DNA of 64,000 nt, taken from an uncultured Acetatifactor sp. (GTDB lineage Bacteria > Bacillota > Clostridia > Lachnospirales > Lachnospiraceae). A program made the translations under genes and the position numbers. The notes below the pieces were generated by a model. That model did no database searches. It saw only the letters and a program-made list of their open reading frames with translations, and was not told where the DNA came from. Positions 47,925-56,773 of this stretch are shown piece by piece. The stretch spans positions 45,495 through 109,494 of the forward strand of contig CAJTSE010000008.1 in assembly GCA_910578815.1 (NCBI GenBank), given 5' to 3'. How positions within the stretch are numbered: the first letter of the stretch is position 1; each line of letters opens with the position of its first letter.

Positions 47925-47985
47925 CGGGCACACGGGCGCCAAAGCGCCCGGAGGAAATATGTCAGCATGCGCTGACGGGTGCCCG
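47925..47985 (+). promoter_or_regulatory. three-way junction around leader-peptide start
   Basis: CGGGCAC (47925-47931) pairs with GTGCCCG (47979-47985). Inside lie two perfect hairpins, GGGCGC-CAAA-GCGCCC (47934-47949) and GTCAGC-ATGC-GCTGAC (47961-47976). The Shine-Dalgarno of the leader peptide lies between them, so folding would control its translation. Confidence 0.7.
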
Positions 47986-48024
47986 GCGCGCGAGCAGGGG
48001 GAAATCTTTCCTACTCGATTATAA
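47959..48024 (+). CDS. 21-residue leader peptide upstream of ABC-F gene
   Basis: A small ORF starting ATG 47959 with CGGAGG about five bases upstream encodes MSACADGCPAREQGEIFPTR plus a final Leu and stops at TAA 48022-48024. It ends five bases before a hairpin that hides the ABC-F ribosome site and lies inside a folded leader. That layout is typical of translational attenuators that respond to ribosome stalling. Expression is inferred from position only. Confidence 0.55.
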   Translation: MSACADGCPAREQGEIFPTRL

Positions 48025-48029
48025 GACCG

Positions 48030-48045
48030 GCTTCCGAAAGGAGGC
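48030..48045 (+). promoter_or_regulatory. hairpin sequestering the ABC-F Shine-Dalgarno
   Basis: GCTTCC (48030-48035) and GGAGGC (48040-48045) pair around a GAAA tetraloop. The AAAGGAGG site that serves ATG 48050 lies within this hairpin (48037-48044), so it should limit initiation until the hairpin is opened, for example by a ribosome on the leader peptide. Confidence 0.7.
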
Positions 48046-48049
48046 GCTT

Positions 48050-49594
48050 ATGATACAGATCAGAAAGGTGAGTATCACTTATAAAAAGGACTTGCGGGAA
48101 TTGGTGTCTGAACTGTCCTTTGTGTTAAACGACGGGGACAAATGTGCGATGATTGGGGAAGAAGGAAACGGAAAGTCCACGTTGTTAAAGCTGATTTATG
48201 ATGAAGAGCTGGTGGCGGATTATGTGGATTATTCCGGGGAAATCGTTCACAATCATTCCGTTTTGGGATATTTAGGGCAGGAGCTGGAACCGGCGGAACG
48301 GGAGAAAAGCGTGTATGATTTTCTGTCTGCAGAGCCGAAATTTCTGGAATGCGATCCCAGGGAGCTGAACGAATATGCCGGGAGGCTTCATGTGCCGGCG
48401 CAGCTTTTGTATTCGGATCAGCGGATGGACACGCTGTCCGGCGGGGAAAAAGTTAAAATCTGTATGCTCCGCATATTGTGCCGGAAGCCGGATGTACTGC
48501 TGCTGGATGAGCCGTCTAATGATATTGATTTAAGAACGCTGTTGTGGCTGGAGAAGTTTATTCTTGACTGGGAAGGGCCGCTGCTCTTTATTTCTCACGA
48601 TGAGACCCTTCTGGAGCGCACGGCCAATAAGATCATTCATCTGGAACAGATCAGGAGAAAGCAAAAGGCCAGACATACGGTGAAATCCTTAAGCTACGGC
48701 GATTATGTAAACGAGCGTGCGGGAGGACTGCAGAAGCAGGAGCAGCTGGCAAAAGCGGAGCGCAGCGAATATAAAAAACAGCAGGAAAAGTTCCTGCGGA
48801 TTCAGCAAAAGGTGGAGCATCAACAGGCAGCGATTTCCAGACAGGACCCCCATGGGGCACAGATGTTAAAGAAAAAAATGCACACGATCAAGAGCATGGA
48901 GCGGAGATTTGAGAAGGAATTTGAGCAGATGACGGAGTTCCCTGATGTGGAAGAGGCCGTTTTTATAAAGTTTGGAGAAACCAAAGAACTGCCGGCCGCA
49001 AAAACGGTGCTGGACTTTTCCCTGCCGGAGTTGAAGGCGGGGGAGCGTGTGCTGGCCCGCAATATCTGTCTGCGAGTGGTTGGAAACGAGAAAATATGTC
49101 TGACGGGGGATAACGGCGCAGGCAAGACTACGCTGTTAAAGCTGATAACGGCCGGTCTGTTAGAAAGAACGGATATAAAAGCAGCCTATATACCGCAGAA
49201 TTATGCGGACCCGGAGGGATTTGGCGCAGCTCTGCGGAGCACGCCGGTGGAATTTCTGGCAAAGCAGGGGGACCGGAAAGAAATAACGAAAATCCGCACT
49301 TATCTTGGCAGTCTTAAATTTACGGCAGATGAGACGGAGCATTCGGTGGAAGAGCTTTCAGGAGGGCAGAGGGCAAAGCTTTTGCTTTTAAAAGTTTGCA
49401 TGAGCGGTGCCAATGTGCTGATTCTGGATGAGCCCACCCGGAATTTCTCGCCCCTGTCGGGGCCGGTGATCCGCAGGATGCTTGCCGGATTTCCGGGAGC
49501 CATCATCAGCATTTCTCATGACAGAAAGTATCTTGCAGAGGTGTGCGATAAGATCTATCAGTTGACAGGGGAAGGGGTCAGATTGGTGGAATAG
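48050..49594 (+). CDS. ABC-F family ATP-binding protein
   Basis: The 514-aa cytoplasmic protein has two ABC modules and no membrane part. The first has Walker A IGEEGNGKSTLLK, signature LSGGEKVKICML and Walker B VLLLDEPSND. The second has GDNGAGKTTLLK, LSGGQRAKLLLL and VLILDEPTRN. A basic, coiled linker of about 85 aa joins them. ABC-F proteins act on the ribosome. Antibiotic-protection members release macrolide, lincosamide or pleuromutilin drugs. The elaborate leader favours a protection role, but subfamily cannot be fixed by eye. ATG 48050 is chosen because of the AAAGGAGG six bases upstream. Confidence 0.88.
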   Translation: MIQIRKVSITYKKDLRELVSELSFVLNDGDKCAMIGEEGNGKSTLLKLIYDEELVADYVDYSGEIVHNHSVLGYLGQELEPAEREKSVYDFLSAEPKFLECDPRELNEYAGRLHVPAQLLYSDQRMDTLSGGEKVKICMLRILCRKPDVLLLDEPSNDIDLRTLLWLEKFILDWEGPLLFISHDETLLERTANKIIHLEQIRRKQKARHTVKSLSYGDYVNERAGGLQKQEQLAKAERSEYKKQQEKFLRIQQKVEHQQAAISRQDPHGAQMLKKKMHTIKSMERRFEKEFEQMTEFPDVEEAVFIKFGETKELPAAKTVLDFSLPELKAGERVLARNICLRVVGNEKICLTGDNGAGKTTLLKLITAGLLERTDIKAAYIPQNYADPEGFGAALRSTPVEFLAKQGDRKEITKIRTYLGSLKFTADETEHSVEELSGGQRAKLLLLKVCMSGANVLILDEPTRNFSPLSGPVIRRMLAGFPGAIISISHDRKYLAEVCDKIYQLTGEGVRLVE

Positions 49595-49598
49595 GCAG

Positions 49599-49639
49599 CA
49601 AGAGGTGAAAGTAAAAAGGGACTTTCGCCTCTTGTTTTT
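49599..49639 (+). terminator. terminator after ABC-F gene
   Basis: CAAGAGGTGAAAGT (49599-49612) pairs with ACTTTCGCCTCTTG (49621-49634), one mismatch apart, and is followed by five T residues (49635-49639). Confidence 0.85.
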
Positions 49640-49694
49640 CTTGAAACTTTCCGGTAAGATCATAAAGAATGGGTATGTCGGCAGGAGGCGTAAA

Positions 49695-49967
49695 ATGGTA
49701 AGAAAACGATTCAGATTCACGGGCAGGGTGCAGGGAGTGGGCTTCAGAACAAGGGCTAAATACGCCGCAGGAGGTATGTACATCACCGGCTGGGTAAAGA
49801 ACGAGTGGGACGGCTCGGTAGTGATGGAAGCCCAGGGGCCGGAAAAAGCCATTGACCAAATGCTGATCATGATCAACAGAAGTGATTATATACAAATTGA
49901 TTCTATAGAATCTGAAAACATTCCGCTGGTTGAAGAGGAATCTTCTTTTACGGCGTTATACGCTTGA
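49695..49967 (+). CDS. acylphosphatase
   Basis: The 90-aa product is a full acylphosphatase domain, recognised from RFTGRVQGVGFRTRAKYAA, with the phosphate-binding loop and catalytic Arg, and GWVKNEWDGSVVMEAQGP with the catalytic Asn. It hydrolyses acyl phosphates such as acetyl phosphate. GCAGGAGG precedes ATG 49695. It is transcribed separately from the ABC-F gene, from which it is separated by a terminator. Confidence 0.92.
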   Translation: MVRKRFRFTGRVQGVGFRTRAKYAAGGMYITGWVKNEWDGSVVMEAQGPEKAIDQMLIMINRSDYIQIDSIESENIPLVEEESSFTALYA

Positions 49968-49999
49968 GTGATTGGTTGAGTGATTTTGATACCAAAGGC

Positions 50000-50028
50000 T
50001 TGTGCAGGTCGTCAATCTATGTTATAGT
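50000..50028 (+). promoter_or_regulatory. candidate promoter of Rpn-family gene
   Basis: TTGTGC (50000-50005) and TATAGT (50023-50028) are separated by 17 bases. The 5' leader would be about 140 bases long and shows no known regulatory motif. Confidence 0.5.
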
Positions 50029-50175
50029 AAGTATAATATCTATCTTCTTTATAGTCAAAAGCATGTCTTTGCTTTATGTACATCGGCTTTTCGCCATGGA
50101 TTCAGACAAAATAACAACCAATACACAAGACCGGCGAAAAGTTTTCTCCTGTCTGTGTGGAAACAGGAGGAATGG

Positions 50176-51387
50176 ATGAGTGACAGAAAAAATAAGCTGC
50201 CGGCAGAAACTCCGGCGGTAAATACCCGGAAATTTCGGGAGAGCGGCAGGGGGCTGAAGGGCAAATATAATCAGCACAACAGAGACATTAGCTGTAAAAC
50301 AGTATTTGGCAATTCCGTTTTGTGTGCACAGTTTTTGCGGGATAACCTTAATATGCCAATGCTTAAGGATGTGCAGCCGGAGGATATTGAAGACGTTTCC
50401 GAACGTTATCATCCTTATCTGGGGACAGAGTTCAACTCGGATTCCGTGAAAAGGATCCGGATTCTGGATATTGAAAAAGGAAAGAAAGACGGGAAAACAG
50501 AACCTGCGTTTCTTGTATCGCTTATTGAGCATAAAAGTTTTGTGGACTACGATGTATCCATGCAGCTGTTGCGGTACATGATATGTATTTGGACAGAGTA
50601 CCGAAGGGAAATGGAAAAAACTAGCGGGGGATGCAGCGGCCAAAAGGGGTTTCGATACCCGGTTATTATTCCGATTGTGTATTATGAAGGCAGACAGGAG
50701 TGGACGGCGGACAGGCACCTGCAAGGACGAATCAGGGACAGCTCGGATCTTATAAAATGGATCCCTGATTTTCGATATGAGGTGGTTAGGATTCATGATT
50801 ACAGTGACAGGGAGCTTTTGGAGCGGGGAGATGAAATGTCCCTGATTATGTTGATTAATAAAATACAGAACGCTGCGGACCTGGAGCAGTTTATGCAAAT
50901 TCCGCCGGATCAGATGAACCGTATCATTCAAAACAGCCCAGAGCATGTTTTGGAGGTTTTGGTGACGGTCATGGAGAGTTTGTGCGTTAAAATAGATGTG
51001 TCGGCAGAGGAAAGGCTTCAATGCGTTCGGAAAGTGAAAGTGCGGGATATGGGATATTTATTTGAAAACATGGAGAAAATCAGTATACAGGAAGAGCGCA
51101 GGAAAACAGAAGAACAGCGTCGAAAAACGGAAGAAGAGCGCAAGAAAACAGAAGAGCAGCGCAAGAAAACAGAGGAGCAGCGCAGGAAAACAGAAGAGCA
51201 GCGCAAGAAAACGGAAGAAGAGCGCAAGAAAGCGGAAGAGCAGCGCAAGAAAACAGAAGAGCAGCGCAGGAAAACGGAAGAGCAGCGCAGGAAAACGGAA
51301 GAACAGCGTAAAAGAGCCGAAGAGGCAGAAGAAAAGCTGCGAGCCGCAGAGGAAATGATAAGGCGGCTGCAAGAAGGAAGAGCTTAA
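50176..51387 (+). CDS. Rpn-family PD-(D/E)XK nuclease with heptad-repeat tail
   Basis: The 403-aa protein fits the Rpn/transposase_31-like family of PD-(D/E)XK nucleases. YLGTEF and VSLIEHKSFVDYDVSMQLLRYM contain the expected Glu and Lys of the active site, and RYPVIIPIVYYEGRQEW is a family block. Family members promote RecA-independent recombination. The last 100 residues are eleven heptads of the type RRKTEEQ followed by AEEAEEKLRAAEEM, a probable long charged helix. Start ATG 50176 has ACAGGAGG about five bases upstream. An upstream extension to 50002 is leader sequence. Confidence 0.85.
   Translation: MSDRKNKLPAETPAVNTRKFRESGRGLKGKYNQHNRDISCKTVFGNSVLCAQFLRDNLNMPMLKDVQPEDIEDVSERYHPYLGTEFNSDSVKRIRILDIEKGKKDGKTEPAFLVSLIEHKSFVDYDVSMQLLRYMICIWTEYRREMEKTSGGCSGQKGFRYPVIIPIVYYEGRQEWTADRHLQGRIRDSSDLIKWIPDFRYEVVRIHDYSDRELLERGDEMSLIMLINKIQNAADLEQFMQIPPDQMNRIIQNSPEHVLEVLVTVMESLCVKIDVSAEERLQCVRKVKVRDMGYLFENMEKISIQEERRKTEEQRRKTEEERKKTEEQRKKTEEQRRKTEEQRKKTEEERKKAEEQRKKTEEQRRKTEEQRRKTEEQRKRAEEAEEKLRAAEEMIRRLQEGRA
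51097..51327 (+). repeat. 21-bp coding tandem repeat of Rpn tail
   Basis: Eleven near-identical 21-base units encode heptads of Arg/Lys-Lys-Thr-Glu-Glu-Gln/Glu-Arg type. The frame and spacing are perfect. Such arrays change length by slippage, so strain variation is expected. Confidence 0.92.
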
Positions 51388-51504
51388 TGTGCAGAGATTG
51401 TTCGTGCCAATAAAGCCGGCACTGCCGCCGGAAGCGGTATGGCGGAAGTGTGAGTTCCCATAAAGAGTAAAACAAAGATGACAGATATAGGGAGGGGCGC
51501 ATAG

Positions 51505-52221
51505 ATGAAAGACAATAGGGCACAGGAGGACAAGCAGCAGGCAACTGGTCCGGAGTGTCTGCCACGGCTTGTACGGGAGTTTTTCGTCCGGGACGGTATT
51601 ACCGTGGCCAAAGAGCTTCTGGGAAAAATCCTGGTCCATGAGACAGAGCTTGGTCCGGTGCGGGGGATTATTACAGAGGTGGAAAGCTATATGGGGGAAG
51701 AAGACAAAGGCTCCCATACATACGGCGGGAAGCGGACAGAACGCACTGAGCCCATGTACCATGCGGGGGGAACTTCCTATGTTTATTTGATTTACGGAAT
51801 GTACAGCTGCATGAACATTGCTGCCATGACGGAAGGAATTCCTCAGGCAGTTTTGCTGCGAAGCGTGATTCCGGCGGACGAGGAATCCAGGCGGCGGATG
51901 ATTCGGCTGCGGCAGGAAGCGGCTGAACGAAGATCAGGAAGGACGAAGAACGGTGGTGCGGGGAAGGCAGCTCCGCCCTCATTTGAAAAGCATCTTGCAG
52001 ACGGACCGGGTAAGCTCTGTATTGCCATGGGCATCACCAGGGCGGATAATGATGTGGACATGACAAAGAGCAGCAGATTTTACGTAACGGAGGGGATCCG
52101 GGTGGAGCCTTCTCAGATCCAGGCCGCTAAACGGATCGGCATTGATTATGCGGAGGAAGCGGCGGATTACCTGTGGCGTTTTTTTATTCCCGCGGGCAAT
52201 GAGTCAAGTCAGCGCAGCTGA
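51505..52221 (+). CDS. DNA-3-methyladenine glycosylase (AAG/MPG family)
   Basis: The 238-aa protein matches the Aag/MPG family, which removes alkylated purines in base-excision repair. VAKELLGKILVHE, GIITEVESYMGEEDKGSH with the catalytic Glu, TEPMYHAGGTSYVYLIYGMY and DGPGKLCIAMGI are family signatures. The length is usual for bacterial members, with a short charged insertion at about residues 130-155 (RRSGRTKNGGAGKAAP). GGGAGG lies about ten bases before ATG 51505. It stands alone between the Rpn gene and addB. Confidence 0.92.
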   Translation: MKDNRAQEDKQQATGPECLPRLVREFFVRDGITVAKELLGKILVHETELGPVRGIITEVESYMGEEDKGSHTYGGKRTERTEPMYHAGGTSYVYLIYGMYSCMNIAAMTEGIPQAVLLRSVIPADEESRRRMIRLRQEAAERRSGRTKNGGAGKAAPPSFEKHLADGPGKLCIAMGITRADNDVDMTKSSRFYVTEGIRVEPSQIQAAKRIGIDYAEEAADYLWRFFIPAGNESSQRS

Positions 52222-52266
52222 CTTTGTGCCGTGCATGCACGAGCATAAAGCCGACATGGTCGGCTT
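52207..52266 (+). terminator. two hairpins after glycosylase gene
   Basis: AGTCAGC (52207-52213) / GCTGACT (52217-52223), followed by TT, overlaps the glycosylase stop. AAGCCGAC (52248-52255) / GTCGGCTT (52259-52266) follows. Neither has a long U run, so they are only probable terminators. Confidence 0.45.
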
Positions 52267-52313
52267 GACGAATGCCGCGAGGGTCAAAGTCCTGGATGCC
52301 TGTGTCTATGGGA

Positions 52314-52480
52314 TCTAGTGTACTGACACGTTCATAATTTGACTAATGACTTGCCTAAATTTCCATCTGCTGCGTTGTTGTCGGTCAACGATGCCTTGTG
52401 TTCGCCTCCCTCCGCCGCCTTGCAGAGTGAAAATTTATTCTTCGCCATTATTTCAAAAATGAACGTGTCAGTACACTAGA
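52314..52480. mobile_element. MITE-like element with 22-bp terminal inverted repeats
   Basis: TCTAGTGTACTGACACGTTC-AT (52314-52335) is the exact reverse complement of 52459-52480. The 167-bp interior has no coding potential. The ends carry TA one to two bases from each tip, as expected for elements that duplicate TA on insertion. No transposase is present, so a full-length relative elsewhere would be needed to move it. It lies in the otherwise gene-free gap 52222-52532 upstream of addB. Confidence 0.75.
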
Positions 52481-52532
52481 CGAATGTTATTTGACTGACC
52501 GGGAGGTTACATTCTGAGAAAGGTTATGGAAA

Positions 52533-55500
52533 ATGAGCTTAAAATTTGTATTTGGTCCATCGGGAGCAGGCAAGAGCAGACACCTCTATGAAGAAATGAT
52601 CTGCAGGGCAGGAAAAGATAGAAAAAAGAATTTCCTGATTATCGTGCCGGATCAGTTCACCATGCAGACGCAGAAGGATCTGGTGTTGATGAGTGATCTG
52701 GGAGGCATCATGAATATTGATGTATTAAGCTTCGGACGTTTAAATCACCGAATTATGGAGGAAGTGGGGGAAGAGGATACCCCGGTGCTGGACGATACAG
52801 GAAAAAGTCTGGTGCTGCAAAACATTGCGGCAAATTTGAAGGAAGAACTGCCTGTGCTTGGCAGCCTGCTGTGCAGACAGGGATATATTCATGAGGTAAA
52901 AAGCGCCATTTCGGAATTTATGCAATATGGAATTGGCGTGGAGGACATGGATACGCTGATTGAATTTGCAGGAAAGCGGGGAGCACTGGTACAAAAGCTG
53001 AAGGACTTAAAGACGCTGTATAGAGGATTTCGGGAATACATACAAGGCAGCTTTATTACTACCGAAGAAACATTGGACGTGCTTTGTCGTTCACTCGCAA
53101 AGTCCCGGCTGCTTTCCGGCAGTGTGGTGGTATTTGACGGGTTTACCGGTTTTACGCCGATTCAGAACAATGTAATCAGAGAGCTGATGCGGCTGGCGGA
53201 AGAAGTGGTAGTCACATTGACCTTTGGGGAGGGAGAAGACCCTTATGAGTCTGACGGGGAACAGTGCCTTTTTCATCTGAGCCGTAAGACGGTGGCAGAT
53301 TTAAGCAGACTGGCGGATGAATCAAAGGTGGAGAGAGCGCGGGATACCTTTGTACTGCCGGGGGATGCGGCAGTGGGAAAACAGTGGGCAGAAAAACTTG
53401 GTGAACACTGCGATATTGTTTTTCGGAACAACTGCCGCTATGAGTCTGCCCCAGCTCTGCAGCATCTTGAGCGCGGCCTGTTTCGGTACGGCGTGCCGCC
53501 TTATCAGCAGGATCAGCAGGAAATCCACATTTTTGAGACTGCGACTCCGCGTGACGAGGTACATCAGACAGGACTTATGATTCGCGAACTGGTCAGAGGG
53601 GGAAAGATGGCCTACCGGGACATTGCCGTCATTATGGGAGATCTGGAGGGGTACGGGCCTTATGTGGAGACAGAGTTTGCCCAGATGGAAATCCCATGCT
53701 TCCTGGATAGAACCAGAGGGATTATTCTAAATCCCATGGTGGAATATATCAAAAGCGCTTTGGAGCTTTATCTGAAAGATTTTTCATATGAGTCCGTGTT
53801 TCATTATCTTCGCAGCGGGCTGGCGGATCTGGATCCTGCAGAAGTGGATATGCTGGAAAATTATGTGATTGAGGCCGGTATCCGGGGGTATCGCAGCTAC
53901 AGCCGTCTGTTTACACGTAAGACAAAAGGAATAGGAGAGAATGAAGGGAAGCTGGAGAAGTTGAACGGGCTGAGGGAGCGATTCCTTTCTCACATCGAAA
54001 TACTGCATATGGAACCCAAGGAGCCGGTCTGCCATTATGTGGATAAGCTTTATGATTTCCTGATGCAGGCAGAGGTGCAGAGCAAGCTGGCGGAATTTGA
54101 GGCAGAATTTGAGAAGCAGGGCGAGCCCTCAAGGGCCAGGGAATATGCTCAGATTTACCATTTGATTATGGAGCTGCTGGAGCAGATCTATGAGCTTTTG
54201 GGGGAAGAGTTGATTTCCCTTCAGGAGTTTGCAGATATTTTGGAGGCAGGTTTCGGAGAGATTCAGGTGGGAACCATTCCGCAGAACGTGGATCGTGTGT
54301 TGGCGGGTGATATGGAGCGCACTCGCTTAAAGCAGGTGAAGGCTCTGTTTTTCTTAGGAATTAACGACGGTAATATTCCTAAGAATTCCTCTAAAGGAGG
54401 AATTATCTCTGATATGGACAGGGAGTTTTTGCGGGAGTCCAGGCTGGAGCTTGCCCCTAGTCCCAGGCAGCAGATGTTCATCCAGAGGCTGTATCTTTAT
54501 CTGAATATGACGAAGCCCTCTGAAAGGCTGTATCTGGCATATTCAAAGGTGAGCAGCGCGGGAAAGTCCATGCGGCCTGCATATCTGATTGATACCGTAA
54601 AAAAGCTGTTTCCAGGGATACAGACGGAGTATCCGCAGCTCCGCAGTGCGTTAGAACAGATTGTTACGGGACGGGAGGGGGCAGGGTATCTCGCCGAGGG
54701 CTTAAGAGAGTATGCGGCAGGCGTTCTGTCTCCGGAGAAAGAGCGGGAGATCTTTGCCATATATGAAGCCTTTGGGGAAGAAGAACTTCGAGAGGAAAGA
54801 GACTTTTTGCGGGAAGCTGCCTTCAGGCGTTACCGTGACAGCGGGCTGTCTGCAGTAGTTGCGGAGGCGCTTTACGGGAGGCATCTGGAAAACAGTGTGT
54901 CCCGGCTGGAGACCTATGCAGCCTGTGCGTACAGGCACTTTCTGCAATATGGGCTTACGCTGCAGGAACGCCGGGAATATTCCTTTGAGAAAGCAGACAT
55001 GGGAAATGTCTATCACGGGGTTTTGGAGCTGTTTGCGGGAAAACTGGAAGAGAGGGAATATACCTGGTTTGACTTTCCAGAAGAGTTTGCGGGGAAGGCG
55101 GTGCGGGAGGCGCTGGAGTTTTATGCGGCATCCTATGGGGATACGGTGCTTTACAGCAGCGCCAGAAACGAATATGCCATTACCCGTATGGAACGGATTC
55201 TGACCAGAACGGTGCTGACATTACAAAGGCAGCTGAAAAGGGGGAGTTTCCGGCCGGATGCCTATGAGCTTTCTTTCCGGTTTACCGAGGATCTGGACAG
55301 TGTGAATGTGAATCTGTCTCAGCAGGAAAAAATGCGGCTGCAGGGTCGGATTGACCGCATTGATGTGGCGGAGGATGAGGAAAAAATATATGTGAAGGTG
55401 GTGGACTATAAATCCGGCAACAGGCATTTTGATCTTGCGGCGCTGTACTATGGCTTGCAGCTGCAGCTGGTAGTCTATATGAACGCAGCCCTGGAAGTGG

Positions 55501-56057
55501 AGGCGAAGAAGCATCCGGGTAAGGAGATTGTCCCGGCAGCGCTGCTGTATTATCATATTGACGATCCCGCCGTGGAGTCGCCGGTAGAACTCTCAGAGGA
55601 AGAAATTCAGGATCTGATTGCCGGGCAGCTGCGGATGAAGGGGGTGGTCAGCAGTGAGCCCGGAATCGTGGAGCGGCTGGACCAGGGGGACTGGAGCAGA
55701 TCGGAGGTAATTCCCGTGGAACGGAAGAAGGACGGAACCTTCAGCGCTCGCTCGTCAGTTTTAAGCGGCCGGGACCTGAAAACCGTGTCCGATTATGTTA
55801 CCCAAAGAATAGTGGGAATCGGCCGGGAGATTCTGGCCGGGAATATTTCCCTGAATCCGTATGAGATGGGAAGCGAGGACGCCTGTACCTGGTGCGCCTT
55901 TAAGCGGGTATGCGGATTTGAGGCTTCCATGCCGGGATGCGGAAAGCGGAAGTTGGAGAGCCTGGGGAGCGAAGAGGTGCTGGCGAAGATGCAGGAAGAG
56001 ATGGAAATAGAAATGGAATCAGATAAGAAACTATTTGACGACAATGGGAAAAAGTGA
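52533..56057 (+). CDS. addB: AddB subunit of AddAB helicase-nuclease
   Basis: AddB (1174 aa) is one subunit of the AddAB complex that processes double-strand breaks. It has a Walker A near the N-terminus (FGPSGAGKSRHL), helicase-like folds, and a C-terminal RecB-type nuclease domain (YVKVVDYKSGNRHFDLA). The iron-sulfur cysteines are visible: one in TYAACAYRHF and three in ACTWCAFKRVCGF. GAAAGG lies about eight bases before ATG 52533. In relatives addA follows directly; here about 5.5 kb of other genes lie between. Confidence 0.97.
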   Translation: MSLKFVFGPSGAGKSRHLYEEMICRAGKDRKKNFLIIVPDQFTMQTQKDLVLMSDLGGIMNIDVLSFGRLNHRIMEEVGEEDTPVLDDTGKSLVLQNIAANLKEELPVLGSLLCRQGYIHEVKSAISEFMQYGIGVEDMDTLIEFAGKRGALVQKLKDLKTLYRGFREYIQGSFITTEETLDVLCRSLAKSRLLSGSVVVFDGFTGFTPIQNNVIRELMRLAEEVVVTLTFGEGEDPYESDGEQCLFHLSRKTVADLSRLADESKVERARDTFVLPGDAAVGKQWAEKLGEHCDIVFRNNCRYESAPALQHLERGLFRYGVPPYQQDQQEIHIFETATPRDEVHQTGLMIRELVRGGKMAYRDIAVIMGDLEGYGPYVETEFAQMEIPCFLDRTRGIILNPMVEYIKSALELYLKDFSYESVFHYLRSGLADLDPAEVDMLENYVIEAGIRGYRSYSRLFTRKTKGIGENEGKLEKLNGLRERFLSHIEILHMEPKEPVCHYVDKLYDFLMQAEVQSKLAEFEAEFEKQGEPSRAREYAQIYHLIMELLEQIYELLGEELISLQEFADILEAGFGEIQVGTIPQNVDRVLAGDMERTRLKQVKALFFLGINDGNIPKNSSKGGIISDMDREFLRESRLELAPSPRQQMFIQRLYLYLNMTKPSERLYLAYSKVSSAGKSMRPAYLIDTVKKLFPGIQTEYPQLRSALEQIVTGREGAGYLAEGLREYAAGVLSPEKEREIFAIYEAFGEEELREERDFLREAAFRRYRDSGLSAVVAEALYGRHLENSVSRLETYAACAYRHFLQYGLTLQERREYSFEKADMGNVYHGVLELFAGKLEEREYTWFDFPEEFAGKAVREALEFYAASYGDTVLYSSARNEYAITRMERILTRTVLTLQRQLKRGSFRPDAYELSFRFTEDLDSVNVNLSQQEKMRLQGRIDRIDVAEDEEKIYVKVVDYKSGNRHFDLAALYYGLQLQLVVYMNAALEVEAKKHPGKEIVPAALLYYHIDDPAVESPVELSEEEIQDLIAGQLRMKGVVSSEPGIVERLDQGDWSRSEVIPVERKKDGTFSARSSVLSGRDLKTVSDYVTQRIVGIGREILAGNISLNPYEMGSEDACTWCAFKRVCGFEASMPGCGKRKLESLGSEEVLAKMQEEMEIEMESDKKLFDDNGKK

Positions 56058-56063
56058 TATTTT
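56035..56063 (+). promoter_or_regulatory. candidate promoter of the 56102-58117 operon
   Basis: TTGACG (56035-56040) and TATTTT (56058-56063) are 17 bases apart. The -35 box overlaps the end of addB, so the operon could be transcribed independently as well as from addB. Confidence 0.5.
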
Positions 56064-56101
56064 TATTATGTACTTATAAAAACGAAAGCAGGGGGGAATT
56101 T

Positions 56102-56761
56102 ATGAATAATATAATGCAGTTCCCGGAGGGTTATCGGTACACCAGTGAAATAGAGCTATTTAGGGCGGCAGTGGATCGTGCAGAAGAAATGCTTGCCAAG
56201 GAAGAGTTGATAATCGTATATCAATTTGACAGTACTATTTCGGTGGAAGTGCTATTGTCACAGGCTGAATATGAACAGAATTATGGTGAGATCGGATGGG
56301 AAGAATTTACCGACATACTTGATAATGAAATTATTTACCTGCTAAGGCAGAATTTTGAAGAGCCAGAAGAAAAAGATAAAGGGCTGAGAAGCTATTTAAA
56401 GGAAAAGGATTTTCCAGAAGAGCAGCAGAAAAAAATTATCGACTTAAAATTGGAAAAACGAAGATATGTGGAGGAATGTCTTGGTGGTGAAAGAGAGAAA
56501 AATCGTTATAATCTGAAAAGCAGAAGTGTTTTAAAAAAGTTTGCGGGTATTGATTATGAGTTGTGCAGAACCATTGATGAAGAGGATATTTTGTATGCTA
56601 CAATAAGAATGTCTGTGAATACTACACTGGAAGACAGGAATATACCAAAGTCTGTACGGGGGATGTTTGACAGCGGAAGAGAAGATATTACGTTTATTTG
56701 TGATAAGTCAGACGTTGAATATTTAATAAAAAAGCTTGAAAGAATAAAGCAGATGCTATAG
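56102..56761 (+). CDS. hypothetical protein, first gene of three-gene operon
   Basis: The 219-aa protein is not recognised. It is acidic and lysine-rich with no signal peptide or membrane helix. The middle (about residues 85-140) is a charged, probably helical region, EEQQKKIIDLKLEKRRYVEE, and the C-terminus ends in a helix, VEYLIKKLERIKQML. ATG 56102 is favoured because CAGGGGGGA lies about six bases upstream. An upstream start at 56054 overlaps addB. It leads a tightly spaced operon of three genes visibly more A/T-rich than addB. The operon ends in a PIN-like protein, so a nucleic-acid-related role is possible but not shown. Confidence 0.7.
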   Translation: MNNIMQFPEGYRYTSEIELFRAAVDRAEEMLAKEELIIVYQFDSTISVEVLLSQAEYEQNYGEIGWEEFTDILDNEIIYLLRQNFEEPEEKDKGLRSYLKEKDFPEEQQKKIIDLKLEKRRYVEECLGGEREKNRYNLKSRSVLKKFAGIDYELCRTIDEEDILYATIRMSVNTTLEDRNIPKSVRGMFDSGREDITFICDKSDVEYLIKKLERIKQML

Positions 56762-56773
56762 AGGAAATATATC

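Noticed and set aside
47739..47975. 78-codon ORF in the ABC-F leader
   Set aside because: It runs through the intrinsic terminator and the three-way junction and shows no family features; its ribosome site is only two to three bases from the ATG.
50074..51021. 315-codon minus-strand ORF opposite the Rpn gene
   Set aside because: It is a shadow of a well supported coding region and lacks domains.
52267..52486. GACGAATG 8-bp repeat flanking the MITE-like element as target-site duplication
   Set aside because: The left copy is about 40 bases away from the element end, so it is more likely coincidence; TA at the tips is the simpler target duplication.
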